Under the pieces are notes generated by a model. It made no database searches, was not told the origin of the DNA, and was given only the letters and a program-made list of their open reading frames with translations. From the NCBI GenBank assembly GCA_003168255.1, contig PMSU01000018.1, positions 13,740 to 47,314 of the forward strand: 33,575 nucleotides of DNA. The letters are read 5' to 3'. The DNA is from Actinomycetota bacterium. GTDB taxonomy: Bacteria; Actinomycetota; Actinomycetes; Streptosporangiales; Streptosporangiaceae. Shown in pieces: positions 28,262 through 33,575 of this stretch (positions within the stretch are counted from its first letter, which is position 1; the number at the start of each line of letters is the position of its first letter). Made by a program: the position numbers and the translations under genes.

Positions 28262-28273
28262 ATCGTTACGATA
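28261..28273. promoter_or_regulatory. Operator over the -10 of the HTH-AbiEii-like operon
   Basis: Perfect palindrome TATCGT-T-ACGATA (28261-28273). On the reverse strand its upstream arm is a TAnnnT -10 (TATCGT), 6 bp from the ATG at 28259-28261, so the operator covers the -10 and the transcription start. Confidence 0.75.
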
Positions 28274-28350
28274 CCTGGTCTCACCCATTGGGGTAGTGCT
28301 GGGTCGAACGAGGCATCAACTGCGAATGCAGGCTTACTCCGCTGTGCAAC

Positions 28351-28369
28351 CGATAACGACACACTTTAT
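28351..28369. repeat. 19-bp palindromic motif, copy 1 (flanks the HepT-MntA module)
   Basis: CGATAACGACACACTTTAT. Inverted-repeat form ATAACG-N5-CTTTAT (one mismatch). It is 90 bp upstream of the AbiEi-position gene and 84 bp past the HepT gene end. Copy 2 at 29456-29474 is identical at 18 of 19 positions in the same orientation. The remainder of 28289-28459 shows nothing else. Confidence 0.85.
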
Positions 28370-28459
28370 GAACGGATCTAGCCCTGTTCTGACGTTGACC
28401 TTTTCCGGCACTTCAGCTCGGACCAGAGTTGCCCCTAGCCATGTGGCTGGCGCGACGAC

Positions 28460-28876
28460 TCAGGCTCGGGTGACGTAGGCCGCCAACTGGCGCACGAATT
28501 CCTCGAGGTCGCCCAGGCTCTTCAGCCTGTCCACGACTATCGAGTCATCGACCTCGATGTAGTCATGCACGAGTACGTTACGGAACCCGACAGCCTTGCG
28601 GATCGAGGTAGCCAGCTCGGTTGAGAGGACGCTGTGCTCTCCAAGCAGCCGGACGGCATCGCCGTTGTCGGCCGGCGGCCCCCAGCCTTCCGCCGCGCAG
28701 ATGTGCTGCGCGGCATCGACGCAGGCCTCGATGGCGGTAACAAAGGTGTACTTCACACCGCGTAGCCAGATGGGATCTCGGCGGCGCTCCTCGCTGGCTC
28801 CGGCTTCCTGCCGTAGGACAGCAGTGTCGTCGGCAATGCTCCGGAGCAGCCGCAGCACGCGATCTTCGTCTACCAC
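28460..28876 (-). CDS. hepT: HEPN-domain RNase toxin (HepT type)
   Basis: A 138-residue all-helical HEPN protein. The RX4HXY motif is RNVLVHDY (Arg, His, Tyr) at about residues 98-105, the RNase active site and Tyr of HepT-type toxins. Preceding helices: VTAIEACVDAAQHICAAEG; STELATSIRKAVGFRN. The C-terminal helix (DLEEFVRQLAAYV) ends the fold. The GTG start at 28876 lies 3 bp after the TAG of the MntA-like gene, so they are co-translated antitoxin-first. In the known type VII system MntA modifies the Tyr of RX4HXY and silences HepT; this Tyr is present. Confidence 0.92.
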   Translation of the reverse strand: MVDEDRVLRLLRSIADDTAVLRQEAGASEERRRDPIWLRGVKYTFVTAIEACVDAAQHICAAEGWGPPADNGDAVRLLGEHSVLSTELATSIRKAVGFRNVLVHDYIEVDDSIVVDRLKSLGDLEEFVRQLAAYVTRA

Positions 28877-28879
28877 GGG

Positions 28880-29269
28880 CTACCCGCGTCTGCTGGTGAC
28901 ACTCGCCGCGAACTCCCGGTGCGCGCGGGTGATCCGCGGGAGTTCGTCGAAGTAAATCTTCCTGGTGGTAGCTTCCCACCGGACCCGGGTGACGGGATCA
29001 TCATCGAAGAGCAGCCTGCCACGTGCCGCTACCCTCCCGGCCAGTTCCAGCGGAGCATGGTCGAGTACCAGGAGGTCCACGCCAGGCGGCATCAGGATAT
29101 CGAACGCGTTCGGCGGCTGGCCGCCGAAGTATGCCGCGATGTCAACGTCCGAATCCGGACGGTACTGCCCGAATGCGCGACTGCCATGCAGATAGGCGAA
29201 CCGTGCCCCGGCCTTCCTGAGCATGGCAGCAGACTCCGCCATCACCTCTGCCGCCCTGGCTTCGTCCAT
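28880..29269 (-). CDS. mntA: MNT-domain nucleotidyltransferase antitoxin (MntA type)
   Basis: A 129-residue minimal nucleotidyltransferase. FAYLHGSRAFGQYRPDSDVD, IAAYF carries the G-S-x10-D-x-D signature (Asp pair in SDVDIA), and DLLVLDHAPLELAGRVAARG, RLLFDDDP is the usual second half. It is expected to AMPylate the HepT Tyr of the next gene. The start is the ATG at 29269: CAGACT (reverse strand, 29276-29281) ends 6 bp upstream, a leaderless layout; the frame continues to 29404 but is not protein-like there. The gene is first in the two-gene operon. Confidence 0.92.
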   Translation of the reverse strand: MDEARAAEVMAESAAMLRKAGARFAYLHGSRAFGQYRPDSDVDIAAYFGGQPPNAFDILMPPGVDLLVLDHAPLELAGRVAARGRLLFDDDPVTRVRWEATTRKIYFDELPRITRAHREFAASVTSRRG

Positions 29270-29281
29270 ACTCCCAGTCTG
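29270..29281 (-). promoter_or_regulatory. Leaderless -10 of the mntA-hepT operon
   Basis: CAGACT at 29276-29281 (reverse strand), then 6 bp to the ATG at 29267-29269. A CGTTATC half-site of the 19-bp motif lies further upstream at 29405-29411. Confidence 0.5.
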
Positions 29282-29455
29282 GCAGATCATCGGGATGCGT
29301 GTTGGGCTGGCGACGCCCGTGCCCTGATGGGCAGCAACCGACAGCGAGTGCACCGACTTGCTCCGGCCGCTTCCGGCGGCTACCTGATTCTGCTGGAGAG
29401 CCACCGTTATCCCGGGTCACGGGTGTATGGATGCACCGTGTCACCGCCCAGGTTG

Positions 29456-29474
29456 CGATAACGACACACGTTAT
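29456..29474. repeat. 19-bp palindromic motif, copy 2 (flanks the HepT-MntA module)
   Basis: CGATAACGACACACGTTAT, extending one base to a perfect inverted repeat GATAACG-N5-CGTTATC (29457-29475). Same orientation as copy 1 at 28351-28369. It lies 187 bp upstream of mntA and 32 bp upstream of the small ORF at 29506. Confidence 0.85.
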
Positions 29475-29505
29475 CCAGGCGGGCTCCTGAGAAGGAGCCA
29501 AGGGC

Positions 29506-29604
29506 ATGGCCCAGGACAACAACGGCCGGTTTCCCGACGACAACCCGGCTCACTACGTCTGGGTGATGTCGGCGGATGCGATCAGGCCGTTCTGCACGGT
29601 GTAG
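29506..29604 (+). CDS. Small ORF with strong SD, probably a truncated gene start
   Basis: A 32-codon ORF: MAQDNNGRFPDDNPAHYVW, then VMSADAIRPFCTV. AAGGAG (29492-29497) sits 8 bp before the ATG, the best SD in this region. From about VM onward it overlaps the 3' end of the reverse-strand lipoprotein gene, so only the first about 19 residues look like authentic gene sequence. I infer the 5' end of a lost gene, or a short regulatory ORF. I recognise no family. Confidence 0.4.
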   Translation: MAQDNNGRFPDDNPAHYVWVMSADAIRPFCTV

Positions 29605-30068
29605 CTGCCCTGGTACTGGTTCACCGTCCCGTTGCACTACAGCGCCTCCAGGCTCACGGTCACCGTGTCGCCAGTGGCGCCAAGCTCGGCCAGGTCCTCG
29701 ACGGTGGTGCAGGCAAACCCGTCCGAGAACTGCCGGTAGCTCTGCCCGGTCACGCTGCCGGAGGACAGCAGCGCATAGGCGTCGGGGTAATCCCCGGACT
29801 CGATGTCGCCGTAGTACTCGCTGACCACTGACCATGGCGTCACCGCACGAATGCCGGCTGGGCTGCTGGCCGGCGGAGCTCGCGTGACCGCGGCTGTCTT
29901 GGTGACCGCTGGCGATGGCGGGCTGGCTGATTGAACCGGCTGGGCTGTCACGGTATGCGTGATCGTGATCGACGGCCTGGGTGCGGCCGCAGCGCCCTGG
30001 CCCGTGCCGCAGCCGGCCAGGGCAAGCGCGCCGGCCAGCATCGCCATGCAGGTGGTCTTGATCTTCAT
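29553..30068 (-). pseudogene. Lipoprotein gene interrupted by an in-frame amber codon
   Basis: From the ATG at 30068 there is a lipoprotein signal KTTCMAMLAGALALAGCG (lipobox LAGC), a Thr/Pro/Ala-rich linker (about residues 30-75), and a domain SEYYGDIESGDYPDAYALLS with a Cys (DGFACTTVEDL). A TAG at 29637-29639 ends it after residue 143. Without it the same frame continues 27 residues (CNGTVNQYQGSYTVQNGLIA, SADITQT) to a TAG-TGA pair at 29550-29555. The continuation looks like the natural end of this lipoprotein class, including a Cys that could pair with the earlier one, so the gene is probably broken by a nonsense mutation. Lipidation would be by the lgt at 18392. Confidence 0.8.
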
Positions 30069-30196
30069 GTCTCGCCCCCCGAGGTGCAAAGTACCCGGGG
30101 CCATCGCGCGGTGATCAGGGCCAAACGGGGCCAGATAGCAGGACGTAGGTCCCGGCGTGCCCCTGGCTACAGACATGACCCCTGGCAGCGGGGCGC

Positions 30197-30496
30197 TTGT
30201 TCACCAGCCGGTTCCGCGACCTGCACGGCGAAGACTGCCTGCGCGGCCTGCACCGCGACGCATTCACCGAGAGGCTCGCCTGCTACCTCGGCGAGGTCAA
30301 CGCCCTGCACCCGTTCCGCGGCAACGGGCGGGCACAGCGTGCCTTCTTCACGCAACTCGCCCGCGACGCCGGATACACCCTCGCCTGGCAGCACCTCGAC
30401 GCCGCCCGCAACATCGAGGCCTCCGCCGCGATCATGCGCGGCGACCCCGAACCCATGCGCAAGATGCCCGACGCGCTCATCAGGAACGGCACCTGA
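30197..30496 (+). pseudogene. Fic adenylyltransferase, C-terminal relic with damaged active loop
   Basis: The frame 30197-30496 reads DCLRGLHRDAFTERLACYLG, EVNALHPFRGNGRAQRAFFT, QLARDAGYTLAWQHLDAARN, IEASAAIMRGDPEPMRKM: the second half of a Fic protein (about 100 of about 200 residues). The N-terminal helices and flap are missing. The loop HPFR-GNGRAQR lacks the acidic residue normally between R and G in HPFREGNGR, the metal-binding Asp/Glu, so activity would be lost even in a full-length protein. The start shown is a TTG and is unlikely to be used. It has no antitoxin partner. Confidence 0.8.
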
Positions 30497-30596
30497 CCGC
30501 GCGATATCCGCCGTTACGTGCGGGTTGAAGGGTCGGGTTCGGGCGGCGGCCCACCGCGCATAACTGATGGTTCTGCGCCGAGAAGGGCATCGTCTG

Positions 30597-31844
30597 TCAG
30601 CTGCGGAATGCGAATTCGTTGAGGATTTCCCGGCGGAACAACTGCTCCCGGTCCAGTTCGGTTAGCCGTGCGGCATCCGCCGCGTCGCGCCATTGGGTTT
30701 CGATAACGCTAATCTGGGTGTCGATGATGGACTGTGCCTGTGAGGTGTCAAGCAGGTATACCTCGCATGCGGCGAGGCACGTGGCTAGTTGGCTGGAGCG
30801 TTCACCGTTTCGGCCGATAGCCATCGCCTGGTTAGCCTGTGGAACGGACCTTGGCTGCGGGCAGATGTCATATGCGGGCGTAAGCGTGAGGCTGCGATCG
30901 GAGCTGACGAAGGCCGCGTGATTACGCGGGTGATCGTCGGTATTGCCGACCAGGATGTTGAATACGATCCGGGAGAACAGTTCGCGCAACGTGGCTGCGG
31001 GGCGGGCGAAGGACCGGCGAATGTGATCGGCCAGGAGCGCGTAACTGCCGTAGCGGGCGCCAGTGAACTCGTCCAGACCGAGGATCGTCAGCACCGACAC
31101 GAGATGACGCCGCTGTCCGCCCCCAGGCCGGTCGAACCGCTCTACGAGCAGGACATCCTTGCCAGCGACCTGTATGACTTGGGTAGGCGCGACGTTCAGC
31201 CCAGCGCGGCGCGCCAGTTCCATCGCTACTCCTTCGGCCTTGACTACCGGCCGGATGTCGGTCGTGGACGCGAATTTCGCGATCAGGCTCCGGTCGGCGT
31301 CTGTCAGTAGCACCTTGGGGCGGGCACCGCCAATGGACGTTCCGCGGGTGAGCGCCTCGGCCAGCGGCAACGGGAGCATGCGTCCCGCCTCGATGTCGGC
31401 GGCGGCTGCCATCAGCTGCTCGAGCGTGGCCGAGGAGGTGGCCCGCGGCACATACTCAGTGGCGCTGACCTGGAAGTCCAGCCCGCCGATCCGGTCTGAG
31501 CCTGATTCCAGCAGGTATGTGAGCAAGCTCAGCTCACTGACATCGCTGGCACTGGTCAGATGACCGACATGCCGAGCAAGGATAACCCGCTGCCCCCACG
31601 AGTCCGGCCCGCAGTCACGCAGGCAGCCCGCGACCGTAAGCCCTCCTGCAGGACGCAGCGTGCCCGGCACCAGCGGAAGCTCTGGCTCATACAGCGGAAC
31701 AGCATTACTGCGTTCCCGGTACGAACGAGCGTAGGTGAATGTGTGCATAGGCCCGTCAGCGTCAATTCGGCCGACCACGACCGGTTCGCCCGCACCGGCC
31801 AGCCAGGTCCAGACGAATGCCGTCTGCGGGTCAGAAGTTGTCAT
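30597..31844 (-). CDS. hipA: HipA-family serine/threonine kinase toxin
   Basis: A 415-residue HipA kinase. The N-terminal couple domain is at about residues 20-110 (YARSYRERSNAVPLYEPELP, CLRDCGPDSWGQRVI). The kinase has the ATP loop SIGGARPKVLLTD with LIAKFAS, KDVLLVERFDRPGGGQRRHL, and NTDDHPRNHAAFV (catalytic Asp, Asn), then TPAYDICPQP (metal Asp). In E. coli HipA phosphorylates glutamyl-tRNA synthetase and induces persistence; the target here is not known. The start overlaps the end of the HipB-like gene by 14 bp, so both are one operon, regulator first. Confidence 0.93.
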   Translation of the reverse strand: MTTSDPQTAFVWTWLAGAGEPVVVGRIDADGPMHTFTYARSYRERSNAVPLYEPELPLVPGTLRPAGGLTVAGCLRDCGPDSWGQRVILARHVGHLTSASDVSELSLLTYLLESGSDRIGGLDFQVSATEYVPRATSSATLEQLMAAAADIEAGRMLPLPLAEALTRGTSIGGARPKVLLTDADRSLIAKFASTTDIRPVVKAEGVAMELARRAGLNVAPTQVIQVAGKDVLLVERFDRPGGGQRRHLVSVLTILGLDEFTGARYGSYALLADHIRRSFARPAATLRELFSRIVFNILVGNTDDHPRNHAAFVSSDRSLTLTPAYDICPQPRSVPQANQAMAIGRNGERSSQLATCLAACEVYLLDTSQAQSIIDTQISVIETQWRDAADAARLTELDREQLFRREILNEFAFRS

Positions 31845-32163
31845 CGACGCTCACCTGCCGCGGATAGACGTGCGCAGGCAGCAATGCGAGGCGGTCGCTT
31901 TCGCGGGCAGCCAGGTCCCGCAGGTCACGGGGGGGAAGCCCGTACAACTCCACGCCAACTAGCGTCGCAAGCTCGAACATCACCCCAACGGCCACCGTGG
32001 GCTCGCCTCGCTCGGCATTGCGTAGCGTGGCCTTGGAAACTCCGGCGCGCTCGCACAGTTCCGCTTGCGTCCACCGTCGCCGTCGGCGTCCCTCGGCGAT
32101 CCTCAGCCCGAGTACGCGGGCGGCATCCAGCGTCTGCGGAGAGTATGTGTGACTACGTCGCAA
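31831..32163 (-). CDS. hipB: HipB-like XRE family antitoxin/regulator
   Basis: A 110-residue XRE helix-turn-helix protein: VLGLRIAEGRRRRRWTQAEL, CERAGVSKATLRNAERGEPT, VAVGVMFELATLVGVELYGL is a standard lambda-repressor fold, followed by a C-terminal tail that could reach the HipA surface. The start is a TTG at 32163: GGAGG lies 6 bp before it, and no other start is as well supported. It precedes and overlaps hipA by 14 bp. The AT-rich stretch 32180-32225 upstream holds CTTA-N8-TAAG (32197-32212) and GTATAAC/CAGTATAG halves that may be operators. Confidence 0.85.
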   Translation of the reverse strand: MRRSHTYSPQTLDAARVLGLRIAEGRRRRRWTQAELCERAGVSKATLRNAERGEPTVAVGVMFELATLVGVELYGLPPRDLRDLAARESDRLALLPAHVYPRQVSVDDNF

Positions 32164-32179
32164 CGCAGACCTCCATCAG

Positions 32180-32225
32180 GAGACTGGTATAACATGCTTA
32201 CTTGATGATAAGAGCAGTATAGCGT
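32180..32225 (-). promoter_or_regulatory. AT-rich control region upstream of hipBA
   Basis: Much lower GC than the surrounding DNA, with CTTA-N8-TAAG (32197-32212) and TATAC/GTATA repeats on either side. A promoter and HipB binding sites are likely here but cannot be fixed. Confidence 0.4.
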
Positions 32226-33196
32226 ATCCTTCAGATACTGACGCGCGGTCCATACAACATCCTGAAGCCCCTACGCTGGCCCGCGCTATCGCGGAGCGCA
32301 CATGCTGACAAGACCGAACCGGTCAAAGAGCGGCTGTCGATGACTGAGAGCCGCGGCAGCACTGAAATGGCGGAGGTGGCCCTGACCGACTGACCCGGCA
32401 CCACGGTCGACGATGGCATCAGGGCCGCGAACGAAACGAGGCCCAGGGGACGCTCCGCGACCGGTCAGGGGCAGGTGCGTTACGACGCTCACCGGGCTGG
32501 TGCTGTCGGCCCAGCAGATCGACATCAGCCGGAACGCACTGGTGTCGACGCTGCTGTAGCCGGGATGACACTGCTGCTGTCGACGGTGCTGCCGGTCCTG
32601 GCTTTCTCGGTTCTAATCGTTCCCCTTCCGCGGCGAGATCTTGAACGAGGACCAGAAGAACGGCTGAGTGCTGACGTCCGTCCCCGGCGCGGTGATCACG
32701 CTGGGAACTGGTGCCGTTTGGTCTTGATCCTTCTGGTCCACGGCATGAGATTTTTATCGGCAAGGATTCGGCATTTCTCGACGGACTGCTTATCTGATCT
32801 CCGCCGCACAATGACGACCACTCAGATGACCACAACCAGTCAGCCACCGTCAGAGTGCGCTGAACTGAGATCGTATTATGGTGAATGGTTATTGTGCTAG
32901 CGATTCCGATCGCGGTACGCTGCGCCCAGCAGGCACGTCCTGCCGGAGAGTTACCAGGGGGTCTCAGAGTGAGGTCGAGTTCGTTATCGTGCGTGCTGGA
33001 CAAGCCAGCCACTGATGCGTTCGGAGTGCACAGATCGCGGCCTTCTGCGCGGAGGTCAGGCGGCCGGTTGAATCCTACGACCCGTGCACATACTCGGCGA
33101 TATGCGCTGTTCTTCCAGGTCATATGTGCATCTGCGGGTACATCGACCCGCCATTATGCAAGTCATAACCACACACAGTGATGCCTCTCCACCCGA
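32226..33196. other. 970-bp stretch without convincing gene
   Basis: Open frames in both directions exist, but their amino-acid composition (Arg/Pro/His/Ser-rich, no fold pattern) is that of shadow frames. A short in-frame end reading VTTLTGLVLSAQQIDISRNA (stop at 32557-32559) looks protein-like and may be a relic. Several short lower-GC patches occur (32740-32890, 33120-33180). No RNA gene or transposase is seen. Confidence 0.6.
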
Positions 33197-33575
33197 TCAG
33201 GACACCAGACGCCTCAGCATGTCTGCTGTGATCAGGGTGTGCGGGTGCTCGGGTCCCAGCACCCGCTGCTCGGCGTCGAGGACCTGGCGGTATTCGGCCT
33301 CGGCGTCGGCGGCCCGGCCCTGATCAGCCAGCGTCCGGGCGATCTCGTGCCGGGTGGCCAGGGTGGAGGGGTGCTCGGGTCCCAGCACCCGCTGCCGGGC
33401 GTCGAGGACCTGGCGGTATTCGGCCTCGGCGTCGGCGGCCCGGCCCTGATCAGCCAGCGTCCGGGCGATCTCGTGCCGGGTGGCCAGGGTGGAGGGGTGC
33501 TCGGGTCCCAGCACCCGCTGCCGGGCGTCGAGGACCTGGCGGTATTCGGCCTCGGCGTCGGCGGCCCGGCCCTGA
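33197..33575 (-). CDS. TPR-repeat protein, partial (5' end beyond the window)
   Basis: The 3' part of a gene coding tetratricopeptide repeats of 42 residues: RQRVLGPEHPSTLATRHEIA, RTLADQGRAADAEAEYRQVL, DA. The last unit ends EHPHTLITADMLRRLVS and TGA at 33197-33199. The LGPEHPxTL pattern belongs to long arrays behind NB-ARC or kinase domains in actinomycetes; those domains, if present, are upstream and outside this window. The 126-bp DNA units are almost identical, so the array has expanded or been homogenised recently. No start is visible. Confidence 0.9.
   Translation of the reverse strand, partial: QGRAADAEAEYRQVLDARQRVLGPEHPSTLATRHEIARTLADQGRAADAEAEYRQVLDARQRVLGPEHPSTLATRHEIARTLADQGRAADAEAEYRQVLDAEQRVLGPEHPHTLITADMLRRLVS
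33246..33575. repeat. 126-bp near-identical TPR-coding repeats
   Basis: Units 33246-33371, 33372-33497 and a partial 33498-33575. Units 2 and 3 are identical over the shared length as far as I can read; unit 1 differs at a few bases. The 126-bp period encodes one 42-residue TPR unit. Confidence 0.9.

Noticed and set aside
29456..29474. 19-bp motif as a dif/XerCD or parS site
   Set aside because: It does not match the parS consensus (GTTTCACGTGAAAC) and I cannot align it to a dif core; kept only as an unassigned palindrome.
32419..33123. 234-residue reverse frame in the gene-poor stretch
   Set aside because: Ser/Arg/Pro-rich, no start signal, no recognisable pattern; probably chance openness in GC-rich DNA.
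32885..33181. 98-residue forward frame beginning MVIVLAIPIAVRC
   Set aside because: The hydrophobic start is only 10 residues, no SD, and the rest is basic and patternless.

Overview
The window is high-GC DNA with many GTG/TTG starts and dense, partly overlapping genes. The family content (TetR/MarR regulators paired with DHA2 drug exporters, a stand-alone LigD polymerase domain, an AurF-like diiron oxygenase, a 42-residue LGPEHP-type TPR array) fits a filamentous or soil actinomycete (Actinomycetota). No genus can be fixed from the sequence alone. There are no rRNA, tRNA, CRISPR or complete insertion sequences.

Layout. 0.1-3.3 kb: a TetR regulator diverging from an NAD-dependent epimerase-like gene across two copies of a palindromic operator, a VOC protein, then an ArsR regulator followed by two decayed operon partners. 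3.3-8.4 kb: a sugar-porter permease, three small genes (hypothetical, membrane protein, GNAT-like), and a DUF952-LigD polymerase operon. 8.4-12.7 kb: two DHA2 efflux pumps, each with a local regulator (MarR divergent, TetR upstream) and a visible operator. 12.8-13.7 kb: a scar in which a divergent TetR/saccharopine-dehydrogenase pair has lost both 5' ends. 13.8-20.2 kb: ABM monooxygenase, a TetR-AurF operon, a glutamine-synthetase-like enzyme diverging from a class II amidotransferase, lgt, and a methyltransferase. 20.2-25.1 kb: an alcohol-dehydrogenase relic, a GLYR1-type dehydrogenase whose reading frame runs into a striking D(L/V)MGGP repeat peptide, a secreted FnIII protein and a GNAT enzyme.

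25.1-32.2 kb is an island of toxin-antitoxin modules and gene debris: a FitAB/VapBC-type pair broken by a deletion, an IPT/TIG fragment, an RHH-Doc pair, an HTH-AbiEii-like pair, a HepT-MntA pair flanked by two copies of a 19-bp palindromic motif, a lipoprotein interrupted by an amber codon, a Fic relic and HipBA. 32.2-33.2 kb has no convincing gene. The window ends inside a TPR protein.

Three themes cut across the window. (1) Many single genes look leaderless: a -10-like hexamer ends about 6 bp before the start codon, sometimes with a TTGAC(A/G) box 17 bp further up and an operator between the boxes. (2) In-frame or stop-codon-spanning tandem duplications are frequent at gene ends. (3) Seven or more gene relics show deletion, truncation or nonsense scars. 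The best candidate for something undescribed is the 80-residue DxMGGP repeat peptide at 21505-21747. Second is the set of matching palindromes around the HepT-MntA module. All family names come from recognising motifs by eye; no database search was run.
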